Position numbers and translations under genes: made by a program | Part shown: positions 34,778 to 45,382 of the stretch, in pieces | Layout of the letters: each line of letters starts with the position of its first letter | Position numbering within the stretch: position 1 is the first letter of the stretch | Source of the DNA: Crocodylus rhombifer | Lineage: Eukaryota > Chordata > Crocodylia > Crocodylidae | Direction of reading: 5' to 3' | Assembly (NCBI GenBank): GCA_038503035.1 | Contig: JAVSML010001088.1 | Span: forward strand, 790,564-854,563 | DNA length: 64,000 nt | Notes under the pieces: generated by a model | Database searches by the model: none | Told to the model about the DNA's origin: nothing | The model's input: the letters and a program-made list of their open reading frames with translations, nothing else

Positions 34778-37700
34778 TTTCATAGATTCATAGGGGACCT
34801 TATAAGATCATTGGGTCCAGCCCCCTGCTTAAGAGGCAGGAAATCAGCTAGGATCAAAGGATCCCAGCAAGATAAGCATCTAACTGTTTCTTGAAAGCTT
34901 GCACCATCTCTGGGGGGAGTCTATTTCAGGCCTTGGGGGCTCAGACAGTAAAGAAGTTTTTCAGTATGTGCCACCTAAAATGGTCTTGCTGGAGTTTGTG
35001 ACCATTGGACCTTGTCATCCCCTGGGGTGCTCTGGTAAAGAGGCATTCCCCCAGATCCTGATGCACACCCCTTATGTACTTATAGGCTGCCCCTGAGCCT
35101 GCGCTTCTGCAGGCTGAAGAGTCCCATAGCTTGCAGCCTTGCTTTATAAAGCCTGTTCTCTTGCCCTCTGATTATATGTGTGGCTGTCCTCTGGACTCTT
35201 CCAAGCTTCTACACATCCTTCCTGAATTGTGGAGCCCAGAATTGGATGCAGTACTCCAGCTGCAGCCTCACCAAGGCCGAGTACAGCAAAAGGATGACAT
35301 CCTGGGTCTTGTTCGAAATGCATGGGCAGATGCAAGCCAGAGTTTTGTTTGCTTTGCCAGCTGCGGCATCACATTGGTGGCTTATATTCATCTTGTGGTC
35401 AAATCATAACCCCCAAGTCTCTTTTGGTTATGGTGCTAGCGAGTGTAGCATTTCCAAGCCTATAAATATGATGCAGGTTTTTGTTCCTAAGGTGGAGCAC
35501 CTTGCATTTCTCCATATTGAATGCCATCAGGTTTTCATCCACTCACCTTACAAGCCTATTGAGGTTGGCCTGGATCACCAGCCTATCTTCAAGTGCATAC
35601 ACTCTTCCCCAAAGTTTGATATCTTCAGCAAACTTGGGCAGTCCGCTTTTCACACCAGTGTCCAGATCGTTTATGAAGACATTAAAGCAGGGGTGGGCAA
35701 AATACAGCCCATGAGCTGGATGAGGCCCACGAGGCCATTCTATGCAGCCTGTGGTGCCCCTAAAACATTTTTGAAAATTAAAATTTATCTGTCCTTGGTT
35801 CCTGTCAAAAATGACAGTGCAGCCCAGCCCAGCCCAGCTCCACAGACCCCTGCCAGCCTGCATCCTGTTCTGGGCCCCACTGGTGCTGGCCCTGGGACAT
35901 TGGTACCAAGACATTTAGACAATAGTCCCAAGATGGGGACTGGGGGCGGGGCACCTGTCAATGGGCGGGGCTCCCCTTGCAGCCCTCAACAGTTTGCCAA
36001 AACTGGGTAAGCGGCCCTCCACCCAAAATAATTGCCCACCTTGCATTAAAGAGTACAGGTCTGACAACAGAGCCTTGGGGGATGCCAATAGTCACCGAGT
36101 GCCGTGTTGATTTGGTTCTGTCAACTACTACTCTTGGGGTCCAACCTCAGAGCCAGTTCCCCAGCCATCGGACTGTGGAGTACTTGAGGCTGCAGTTGCC
36201 CAATTTTTCCATGAGGACATCATGGGACACCAGGTCAAAAGTTTTTTTTGAAGTCCAACTATATGACATCAACATCTTCTCTTTTGTTCAGATGATATGT
36301 CACCTGGTCATAGAAGGAAATGAGATTGGTCAAGCAAGACTTACCCACAACAAACCCATGCTTGCTATCCCTCAGAATGTTGCCTTCTGTTGGCCTGTCA
36401 AGAAAGGTTTCTTTGATAATTTTTTCCAAAATCTTCTCAGGGATTGAGGTCAAACTGATTGACCTGTAGTTTCCCGGGTCTCCTTTCCTCCCTTTCTTTG
36501 AAGATGGGCACCACATTGGCACTCTTCCAATCTTCAGGTACTTTACCTGAGTCCTATGAGTGGTATGAGTCCAATCTTCAGGTACTTCACCTGGTCCTAT
36601 GAAGCCAGTGGCTGTGCTATGATGTCTGCCAGTTCCTTTAGAACGCTTAGGTGCAATTGATCTGGACCAGCTGATTAAGGGGGTCCAGCCTCTCAAGATG
36701 TTCCCTCACTAGATTCATGCCAATGGTGGATTCATTCTCACCCTGGTCATCTCGCATCATGCTAGGCAGGGTGGTCCCTTTTGGCTGGTGAAAAACTGAT
36801 GCAAAGTAATCATTCAGCAGATTGGCTTTTTCCTGGGTGTTGGTAGTCAGCTGCCCCAGCTGGTTTAGCTGGGCTCCAATATTGCCCTTGTTTTTCTTTC
36901 AACTCCCCACATATCTGAAGAAGGAATTTTTATTGTCCTTGATTCAAGTAGCCAGATGAAGGTCAGTTGCAGCCTTGGCTTTTCTAGTTTGCTCCGTAGA
37001 GGTGGGGACCAGTGAAGTATACTCCTCCTTAGTGGTGTTTCCTGCCTTCCATCCTTTATACTCCTCTCTTTTTAGATGTAGGAGGTCCATGAGTTCCTTG
37101 TTGAGCCAAGGGGTTGTTGAGCCCTTTTACCACCTTTCCTATGGGTTGGGATGGACTCCCTTTGTGCGTCTAGGATCACTTCCTTAAGGAGCAAGCACTG
37201 ATCATGAACTCCCCTCCCTGTGAAATCATGGCCTCTTAGGGCCTCAAGAGCAAGTCTCCTGAGCTTATGAAAGTCGGCTTTCCTAAAGTTGAGGACTACT
37301 GCATTGCTGGCTGACTTGCTAGCTTTACAGTGGATAGTGAAAGCAATCAACTTGTCATCACTTGGTCACTGTCACCCAGCTTCCCTTCAATTCTTAGGTC
37401 ACTCAGTAGATCATCCTCTTTGGCAGGTACCAGGTCCAGCAGTGCTTTCCTCTTGTCGACCCATAAACTTCTTGAGACAGGTAGAGTTCATCCACTCATG
37501 TAAGGAAGCTTTGTGACAGATCAGTTTTAGCTGAGTGCTCATCCCATGAGATGTCTGGGTAGTTGAAGACTCCCATGACGACCATGCACCAAGAGCATTC
37601 AGCCTCAGCCAGTTCCCTGGTGAATTCTTGGTCAAGCACTTGTTACTGGTTTGGAGGTCTGTAGTAGACTCCTACCATTGTATCCCCTTCACTAGGTTTC

Positions 37701-38040
37701 CCTCGTATTCTAACCCAAAGGGTCTCCAGTCATTCTCCTTGGGTGCCAATCTCAGCTAGTAGGGATGTGTAGCTCTCCTTAACATAGAGAGCTACAGGTC
37801 TCCATGATTCCTATGATGATCATAGTCATTTTTGTTTAGCAGAAGGACCAGTTCCTCCTGTTTATTCCTCAAACTCTTGGCATTAGTGTACAGGCAAGTA
37901 AGTGTGCCATTGGAGGCCCTAGGCTTCCTTGTACAGGAAGCTCTGTTCCTGGGCTGGGGTAGGAATGGTTTTCCTTCAGTATCCTAACCTATTGGTTTTA
38001 CAGTTGATGTTTTGTGAGTTTGCTCTGGTGGTTGTCCACC
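34778..38040 (-). mobile_element. CR1 LINE, minus strand, hAT element nested
   Basis: The 3' tail is at the left (TTCATAGATTCATAGGGGACC), followed by the ORF2 C-terminus, RT and endonuclease in reverse order to about 38040. It is more decayed than the 24.5-kb copy. A hAT element (35688-36043) interrupts the RT. RT motifs: KKGRKGDPGNYRSISLTSIP near 36500 and NVFINDLDTGV then FAEDIKLWG near 35620, where the usual FADD is FAED. Endonuclease: GVFNYPDIS near 37560 (usual GDxNYPDI). A 34-bp direct duplication of period 44 lies at 36527-36604. Confidence 0.85.
35688..36043. mobile_element. hAT-type element, perfect 8-bp TSD CATTAAAG, nested in CR1
   Basis: Ends CAGGGGTGGGCAAAAT and AATTGCCCACCTTG pair as inverted repeats; CATTAAAG occurs at 35680-35687 and 36044-36051. 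It is the longest copy (356 bp) of the family at 10528 and 18710, with an extra middle segment (CAGCCCAGCCCAGCCCAGC and following GC-rich bases). It interrupts CR1 reverse transcriptase coding sequence, which continues on both sides, so it is younger than that CR1. Confidence 0.95.
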
Positions 38041-38875
38041 CATCCCCCAGAAAGGGGGATAAATTGTCTGTGGTCCTGCACCCCTTATAAATGAGTTTTA
38101 CTGAGATACTGTTTCTCAGAATTTACAAGAATCAGACCACAAAAACAGTAAGGGCTTCTTTAAAACACTGGATCTCATCATAAACACTTTCTACTGTTCC
38201 ATTTCTTACTCAGTGGGTGCATCTACACATACATTTGATCTGGGATCAGTTTACTCGCAAATAAACTACTTGTGAGTAAATGCTGCCAGGCAGTTATCTA
38301 CACATACAGAGATGTGGGAACAGATTTGTTGCTCTTAGCAGCAAGCTGCTGCCACTTCCTGCAGTCCTGTAATGGTGTTGGCAGGGCACTGGGGGGAGCT
38401 TGAGGCTCTGGCTGCAGCTGCCAGCAGCCATCTTGAAAAACCAGTCCTGCTCCCTGGCCAGCCACTGAGCAGTGTGCACAGTGGAGGGGCAGCATGTAGC
38501 AGCTCTCTCCTTCTCACCGTTGCTTTCCTATTCCATGGCTGCTCCAGAACCTGCTCCTGGCAGCAACAACCAGTGCTGTGGGATCCTGCTGGCCACTGTG
38601 CTTGCCCTGCTGGCCCATCATGAGAACCACCAGCTGGCCAATGGCCATCTGGGCCCTCCTGGTTCTCCCATACCAGCAACCACCTGCCCAGCTGCAGTAC
38701 ACCATCCCAAGGCCACTGCCACCACACAGCTGCCACCTGGACCCTGTCCAGCTGGCCAGAGTTGCTGGCAATGGGCTGCTGAATACCACCACCAGGGCCA
38801 TCCTTGGCCTCCAGTCCTGCCATCTCTGGGCTCACTGGGCCAGCCAGGACTGGTAGCTGCACATTGTTCAGCAGA

Positions 38876-39880
38876 CCTGGGATGATGAGCAGTGTCTGAA
38901 GGCATTCTGGATGACCTAGGCCACCTTCTGGGATCTTCTGGAGTAGCTCCACCCACACCTGGAGTGGCAGGATGCATCCATGAAGCCAACCCTTCCCACA
39001 GACACCCAGTTGGTCCTCACCCTGCTTTAGTTGGCTACACCTGCCAGCCTCCTGCTGTATGGGCTGATTTTTTGTGGTAGGCAAGGCCACTGCTGAGGAG
39101 GCCATCTCGGAGGTGTGCAGTGCCCTCCAGGGTGTGTTGGGGCACATGGTGCTAGTGGTGCTGGTGGGGTTCCATTCCCTGGGATTCCAGAGAGGGATGG
39201 GACCCAGATCCCCATCACCTCCCTGCCCCATGGAGGGCAGGGAGAGGCTGGAGAGGCTTCCACTCCATTGTGCTCCAGGCTGTCAATGACCACTGCAATG
39301 CCTTCATAAACATGAGTGCTGGCTGGGCAGGCAGTACCCACAGCACCCATGTGTTTCACAACTCCACCCTGCCAGGCCTGGTGCAGAGCAGTTACATCGT
39401 GCTAGGGGTGCTGGACCTGAAGCTGAGCACCATGGTAGTCCTGCCCCTCTTCACTGGGGACCCTGCCTACATGCTGCTTCACTGGCTCATGCAACCCTAC
39501 ACTGGCCAGCTGGACCCCCACCAGGCCCACTTTAACTGATGCTTGGGCCAGACCCACACCCTTGTGGATTGCATCTTCAGCCACCTCAAAGGTTGCTAGT
39601 GCGCCCTCACTACCTGTCTAGAGTTCATCAAGGACAACATTCCTCAGGTTGTTGTTGCAGCCTGCATGCTGCTTAACTTCTGCGAGGCCCCAGGGGGAGC
39701 TGTTTTGTGAGGCCTGGGTGGAGGAGGCACAGTGGGTGGAGAACATTTGGCAGCAGGAGCAACAGCTGTCATACCAGTGACAGTGGCACCCGTCCACCAA
39801 GGTCCTGGGTGAGCTGCACACATACCCCTGGGTGTCAGGGTACTGGGTGCGAGAAGTAATGGCCAACCACCTCCTCCTGC
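38876..39880 (+). pseudogene. PIF/Harbinger transposase (DDE_4 nuclease), decayed
   Basis: Plus-strand pieces in changing frames follow the Harbinger nuclease: WDDEQCLKAFW and ATFWDLLE (38879-38960), VGKATAEEAISEVCSAL (39077-39125), GFHSLGFQ, then DGTQIPITSLPHG with the first catalytic Asp at 39196; GFHSIVLQAVNDHCNAF with the second Asp at 39288; GWAGSTHSTHVFHNS; GDPAYMLLHWLMQPYTG; a stop at 39537; then HTLVDCIFSHLKG, where the third acidic residue (normally Glu) reads Asp; and IKDNIPQVVVAACMLLNFCE to about 39690. At least two frameshifts and two stops, so it is dead. The enzyme would cut and paste the element. A long open frame on the opposite strand (38335-39231) is its shadow. The partner Myb-like protein gene was not found. 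Confidence 0.8.
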
Positions 39881-39961
39881 ACTCCTCACTGTAGCCCAAC
39901 TGGAAAGCTACCTTTGGACCCCCACTCACCCCCAGCACCAAGTCTCAGAAGAATGACAGTT

Positions 39962-41812
39962 TTTCATAGTTTCACAGTTTCTAGGGTCGGAAGGGACCTG
40001 AGCAGATCATATAGTCCGACCCCCCTGCCATGGCAAGAAAGAATACTGGGGTCAAATGACCCCAGCAGATGTGCATCTAACCTCCTTTTAAACACCCCCA
40101 GGGTAGAAGCCTGCACCGCTTCTCTTGGAAGCTGGTTCCAGACCCTAGCCACCCTGACCGTGAAGTAGCGCCTCCTGATATCTAACCTAAACCTACCCTC
40201 TGCCAGCTTGTGACCGTTATTCCTGGTCACTCCTGGCAGTGCTCGGGGGAACAGTGACTCCCCCAATCCCTGCTGATCCCCCCTGACTAGTTTATAACAG
40301 GCCACAAGATCCCTCCTCAACCTTCTCTTTTGGAGGCTGAACAGGTTCAGGTACCGTAGCCTCTCCTCATAGGGCCTGCCCTGTTGTCCCCTGATCATAT
40401 GAGTGGCCTTCCTCTGGACCCTCTCGATGCTGTCCACATCCCTCCTTGAAGTGTGGCACCCAGAACTGGAGGCAATACTCCAGCTGCGGCCTGACCAGTG
40501 CCACACAGAGGGAGAGGATCACCTCTTTGGACCTGCTCAAGATGCATCTGTGGATGCATGACAAGGTGCAGTTGTATGGTATGGTGCCAGTTGTTCCTCC
40601 TGAGGTGCATCACCTTGCACTTGTCTGTGTTGAAACCCATCCTATTCTTGTCCGCCCACCCCGTAACCTGTCTAAGTCTGATTGTAGCCCATTGCATCCT
40701 TCCAGTGTGCCCACGTCCCCCCACATCTTAGTGTCATCAGCAAATTTGAACAGGGTGCTTTTTACACCCTTGTCCAAATCACTGATGAAAAAGTTGAACA
40801 GTGTAGGCCTGAGGACCAAGCCCTGCAGAACCATGCTGCCCATGTCCTTCCAGGCTGAGAAGGACCCATCCACTACCAACCTCTGGGTGCGGCCCTCCAG
40901 CCAGTTGGCGACCCATTTGACTGTGTGGGTGTCTACACCACAGCCCCCCCAGTTTCTTAATGAGAACTGGGTGAGAGACAGTGTCAAAACCCCTCCGGAA
41001 GTCCAGGAAGATTCTATCCACTGCTACCCCTGCATCTAATGATCTGGTGATCTGATTGTAAAAGGCCACCAGGTTGGTCTGACAGGAGCTGCCACTGATG
41101 AACCCGTGTTGGTTCCCCTAAGCATGCAGTCCCCTGCTGGCCCCTCCTGGATGTGTGCCAGAATAATTTTCTCGAACAGCTTGCCTAGGATCGAGGTAAG
41201 ACTAACCAGCCTATAGTTTCCCGGGTCCTCCTTCCTCCCTTTTTTGAAGATGGGGACCACGTTGGCCCTCTTCCAGTCCTCCGGTACCTCACCAGAGCAC
41301 CACGAGTGCTCATAAAGTTGTGCCGGGGGACTTGCAATGACCTCGGCCAGTTCCTTTAGAACTCTAGGGTGGAGATCATCCGGACCGGATGACTTGAATA
41401 CGTCCAACCTCTCGATAAGCTCCCTAACTAAATCCTCACTAACCCATGGCCCAGGTGTGCCTCCCCCAGAGCCCGAGGGGGGCCCAGCAGGGAGGTGGCT
41501 GTTCTGGTCCCTACTTAGGAAGACGGAGGCAAAGAAATCGTTAAACATGTTAGCTTTGCCGTCTGGTGTGACGACCAAGTTTCCCATCGCGTCCTGCAAG
41601 GGCCCCACATTACCCGGGACCTTCTTTTTACCCCCTACGTATTTAAAAAAGGACTTCTAATTGTCCTTAATCTGGGAAGCTAGCCCCAGTTCCATCTCTG
41701 CCTTGGCCTTCCTAACTACTCCCCTACATCCCCGAGCAACTACAGAATAGTCCTCCCTGGTGATGACCCCTTCTTTCCATTAGTGCTGTACCTGCACTTT
41801 GCCCCATGGTGC
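39962..41812 (-). mobile_element. CR1 LINE, 5'-truncated, minus strand, inside Harbinger
   Basis: The 3' tail at left reads CATAGTTTCACAGTTTCTAGGGTCGGAAGGGACCTGAGCAGATCAT. It extends through the RT and stops before the endonuclease, so it is 5'-truncated at about 41812. Its coding pieces are the longest of any CR1 here, so it is probably among the youngest. It separates the Harbinger transposase from that element's right arm. Confidence 0.9.
39964..41608 (-). pseudogene. CR1 ORF2 reverse transcriptase and C-terminus
   Basis: Minus-strand blocks: 41036-41608 (ANMFNDFFASVF, KSSGPDDLHPRVLKELAEVI, ANVVPIFKKGRKEDPGNYRL, SLTSILGKLFEKII), 40779-41069 (FLDFRRGFDTVSHPVLIKKL), 40610-40987 (FNFFISDLDKGVKSTLFK then FADDTKMWG, catalytic box intact) and 39964-40506 (VTRNNGHKLAEGRFRLDI, RVWNQLPREAVQASTLGVF, the conserved CR1 C-terminus). 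A few frameshifts separate the blocks. The final 180-codon block is open. Confidence 0.85.
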
Positions 41813-42608
41813 CATGAGGTCACCAGTCTCCTTTGTGGACCAAATGGGGCCCCGAGTAGTGGGCACTGGCATTGGCAATGACAAGGCCATCAGGGTTTCT
41901 GCACCGGCTCTCCAGGCCTCTGCGCAGCTGTCCCTGTGCTGCTGGGCCTATGCAGCTGCCTGCAGTGCTCAGTGCAGGCTCATGGCATGGGACTGGCAGC
42001 CATGCAGTGAGACAATGTCCCATAGCACCTTCAGGCTCTGGGCAGGCTGCTGGGGGTAGGCAACTCCAGCAGTCTGGAGCTGTCTGCAGCTGGTTCTGGG
42101 TGCTAGCATGCCTGGAGCAGCCTGCAGGCCTGGACAGCACCAGCCTGGAAGCTGCATGGCACTGCAGTGACAGGCTGAGGTGCTGGGGTGCAGGAAGACT
42201 GGTGCAGCTGGCTTGTGGCTAGCCCAGGGGGACACAGGGGTCTGGAGTGGCCTCAGGCTGCAGGCATGTGCTCCAGGGCTCAAAATTCCTTCAAGCTTTT
42301 AAGGGCCTGAGGCTGGGGCAGGCATAGAGCTGACCCAGCCCTGGGGAAGGAGAGGCTCCCAGCCCTGGAGCCCTAAGACTAACCTCAGGCTGGCCTCCTA
42401 GTGGTAGGGCTGATTGGCATCTACACATGCATTACTGTGGCGTAACTATTTGCTAGTAAATTTGCTACTTTCATTTGTAGGTAGCAAATCTACTCATGAG
42501 CAGCATCATTTACTGCACAGTAAGCGTGTGCACATGTATACACGTGCGCTTACTTCACAGTAAACTATACTACTGTGTAGTAAAGCATCTTGTGTAGACA
42601 TGCTCAGT

Positions 42609-43305
42609 ATATCTAAAAGCCTTTAACATCTAATAAATTAAATGCTGTTAATATAATGTCATTATTCATAACTTATGCAGAGCCTTGGATATTGAATTAG
42701 CTTTGCTGAAGGAAGGAAATTTGGTCAGTTTCTTCTTTTTGGTACAGATATAAGCATGAATCCCCTCAGGCTAAAAAGGGAGGAAATCAGTGCCTTTAAA
42801 AAGGAAATTAAAAATTGAAATTTGACCTATTCAGTGAGGTTACAGTTCTGCTGTTTGGAAAATGTGTATATTTTCAGGAGATAGTCATACTGTTTCAAAT
42901 CTCTTGGGACATTTGGGAAAGCCTCAGACTGATCCTGAGCACAGGGCCCTGCAGGGTTGGTGCCCGCAGAAGCATTGGCCCAGCCATGTCCCCATCCCAG
43001 CCAGCACCCAGCGTTACTGAAGGACAGTGTGTGCATTTGGGGGCAAACATGCAAGGCAGCACACTGCACTGGGGACAGGAAGGGATTCCCCCAAGCTCAG
43101 ACTGGTCCAGACTGGGGGGGTTTGCCTTACTCTGCAGTGGGGGCATGGCCTGACCCCAAATAATCTCATCCAACACAACACGCATTTTTCTCCAGTTAAA
43201 AAGAAACTGGAAGCTTCACTCACAAACTCAGGGCCTGGGGCTGTCGCCTTCAGTTGAAGCTTGAAGCAAAAAAGACCCTGACCTGACTGGGACATGCCTT
43301 CGTTT
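42609..43305. other. No gene recognised
   Basis: AT-rich to about 42900, then moderately GC-rich to the CR1 at 43306. Overlapping open frames on both strands (up to 112 codons) lack motifs. Confidence 0.5.
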
Positions 43306-43602
43306 ACGATGTCACAGAGTACATGTCAAACCGCCAGGAGTGACCAGGAATAACAAGCTGGCAGAGGGTAGATATCAGGAGGCGCTACTTCACAGTCAGG
43401 GCAGCTAGGGTCTGGAACCAGCTTCCAAGAAAAGTGGTGCTGGCCCCTACCTGGGGGTGTTTAAGATGAGGTTAGATGAACACCTTGCTGGGGGCATTTG
43501 ACCCCAGTACTCTTTCCTGCCATGGCAGGGGGTCGGACTAGATGATCTGCTCAGGTCCCTTCCGACCCTAGAAACTATGAAACTATGAAACTATGAAACT
43601 TC
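43306..43602 (+). mobile_element. CR1 3' end, plus strand
   Basis: Contains AGTGACCAGGAATAACAAGC (the VTRNNK-type C-terminal region), GAGGCGCTACTTCACAGTC, the 3' UTR GGGGGTCGGACTAGATGATC and GGTCCCTTCCGACCCTAG, and a tail of four AAACTATG units ending at about 43602. Close in sequence to the 39962-41812 copy, so probably the same subfamily. Confidence 0.9.
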
Positions 43603-43829
43603 TCTGAACCTTGCTTCTAATAGCACTATATGGCTTCTCCTCTTCAGCTTTGGTTATGTTGTGAGCCACAATAATAAGGCAGCTTGCCTTAAAAAAAGGG
43701 GGAGGAGAGAAAAAAATAGTAATGCTTAAAACAAACAACCTAAAAGAAGTAGGTAATTTAATGACCAAGACTCATAAACAGGACAGACACAACAATAATG
43801 AAAAATAGATTAAAAGCCAGTCTCAGATT

Positions 43830-44560
43830 ATTTCCACACTTGGGTGCTGGGATGCCTAAAACTTAGTTTTTCATTTGACCAGGCTTAAACAACCGGTATC
43901 TTTATGCAATCAAATGCAGAGATTTAGGCGCATTTGGAGACAATTCCAATTCAGCCATATTTAAGAACAGAGGTGCTCTCTGTATAGCATGGGGAGAGGT
44001 AGGTACATCCAAGGGGTAACTGAGAAAGTCCAAAGGCACCTAGAAGTAGCCAATAGGGAACATTAAGCACTAAGGGCACTTATACACATACATTTTTGTT
44101 CAGGGATGTGCGAGGAGACTCTGTTAATTGAGTGTGCTCCACATGTGAGCTGACATGCACTGTACTGAGTTGCATGCAGTTGTATAAGGGGTGAAATACA
44201 GACCAGTGCACAGGAAATGGGGGTGGGGCGCTTTTGAACTAAAGCACTTCTGATGTGTTTTAGTTCAAAAGTGTGCTACAGCCATTTTCTCAGCTCTGGC
44301 ACACATTTTGCTGCTTATACAACTGTATGCGCTTCTCGAAGTGCCTGCTGCCAAGGGTGCATACGTGTGTACAAAAAGCCCTTAGTGGTGTAGGCTGAAT
44401 TCCCACCCATTTCAGGAAAATAGGTGCCCTCATTCACATATGATTCAAGACACCTAGGGTCAGATCCTATTGTGACTCAAAGGCACCTATGCACTACTAG
44501 GGTAACTTTTAGGTATCTTTTAGGCCACTTTTTGGGTGGAATTTTTTTTGCTCCCGTAAA
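43830..44560. repeat. Dispersed repeat shared with 14.6-14.9 kb, split by a MITE
   Basis: 43968-44067 is collinear with 14752-14872. After the MITE at 44068-44387, sequence such as GACACCTAGGGTCAGATCCTATTGTGACTCAAAGGCACCTATG continues in a similar style, so the MITE seems to have landed in this older repeat. Class unknown; full extent uncertain. Confidence 0.45.
44068..44387. mobile_element. MITE with CACTAAGGGC ends and central hairpin
   Basis: CACTAAGGGC (44068-44077) and GCCCTTAGTG (44378-44387) are perfect inverted ends; inward ACTTATACACATAC pairs loosely with GCATACGTGTGTAC. In the middle a 17-bp inverted repeat with one mismatch (44231-44247 and 44255-44271) flanks a 7-nt loop. GGGC/GCCC ends next to TAA and TTA suggest a Harbinger-type element. 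No coding sequence. Confidence 0.65.
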
Positions 44561-44879
44561 TATTTTTCCCACACTGCAAATTTGCAGTATAGGGCACATT
44601 TTAACATGCCAGACATGCTGTTTGTGGTACCACAAAGAGGTTTGCAGCACCGCAAACCAACCACACGTACATACATTCCTGGATCTGCCCAAAGAGGATA
44701 AACGGTCCTTTTCATCATAACAGGGCTTAAAAGCCTTAAACAAACAGCTGCAACTTCCTAAAACAGTGCCCATATCGCTAGGGCTTGGGCTAAGAGAAGA
44801 TTCTCTATTTTTCCCATTGAAACTAGGCAGAGTTGAGGGCATTCTTTTTTCCTTCTGTTTAAGCTGGGATACTGAGAAG

Positions 44880-45382
44880 GTAGGAATGAGCCACACTTTG
44901 AGAGGGATGTTTATAACCTGGAGACGGTCCAGAGAAGGGCCACTTGTATGGTTAAGGGCTTGCAGGCCAAGCCCTATGAGGAGAGACTAGGGAACCTGGA
45001 CCTCTTCAGCCTCTGCAAGAGAAGGTTGAGAGGCAACCTTGTGACTGCCTATAAATTCATCATGGGGGTGCAGAAGGGAATTGGTGAGGCTCTACTCACC
45101 AAGGCATCCCTGGGGGGTCACAAGAAATAATGGCCATAAGCTAGCAGAGAGCAGATTTAGATTGGACATTTGGAAGAACTTCTTCACAGTTAGGGTGGCC
45201 AAAATCTGGAATGGGCTCCCAAGGGAGGTGGTGCTCTCCCCTACTCTGGGGGTCTTCAAGAGGAGGTTGGATGGGCATCTGGCTGGGGTCATCTGAACCC
45301 AACACGCTTTCCTGCCTATGCAGGGGGTCGGACTCGATGATCTGTTGAGGTCCCTTCCGACCCTAACATCTATGAATCTATA
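44880..45382 (+). mobile_element. CR1 3' portion, plus strand
   Basis: About 500 bp of ORF2 C-terminus and 3' UTR: short open pieces give KPYEERLGNLDLFSLCKRRL (44948-45130) and FRLDIWKNFFTVRVAKIWNG followed by EVVLSPTLGVFKRRLDGHL (45081-45296), then CAGGGGGTCGGACTCGATGA and GGTCCCTTCCGACCC, ending in a CTATGAATCTATAAGAAT tail. One frameshift near 45120. 5'-truncated. Confidence 0.9.

Larger units (their letters stand above)
38215..42605 (+). mobile_element. PIF/Harbinger element with transposase remnant, CR1 nested
   Basis: Starts GGGTGCATCTACACATAC and ends CTTGTGTAGACATGCTC (inverted termini), flanked by AGT on both sides (38212-38214 and 42606-42608), a 3-bp duplication as Harbinger makes, though not the usual TWA. 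The interior holds a decayed DDE transposase (about 38876-39880). A CR1 occupies 39962-41812; the remaining right arm (41813-42605) is GC-rich, then ends with the AT-rich terminus shared with 9319-10180 and 33823-34725. This is the likely autonomous parent type of those copies. Confidence 0.75.

Noticed and set aside
35180..36010. 276-codon open frame on the plus strand
   Set aside because: It runs antisense through CR1 ORF2 and into a nested hAT element, so it cannot be one gene.
38335..39231. 298-codon open frame on the minus strand
   Set aside because: It lies opposite the Harbinger transposase remnant, whose plus-strand motifs are clear. The composition is Trp/Gly/Pro-rich with no domain, so it is an antisense shadow.
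40446..41039. 197-codon open frame on the plus strand
   Set aside because: Antisense of CR1 reverse transcriptase, whose catalytic box is read on the minus strand.
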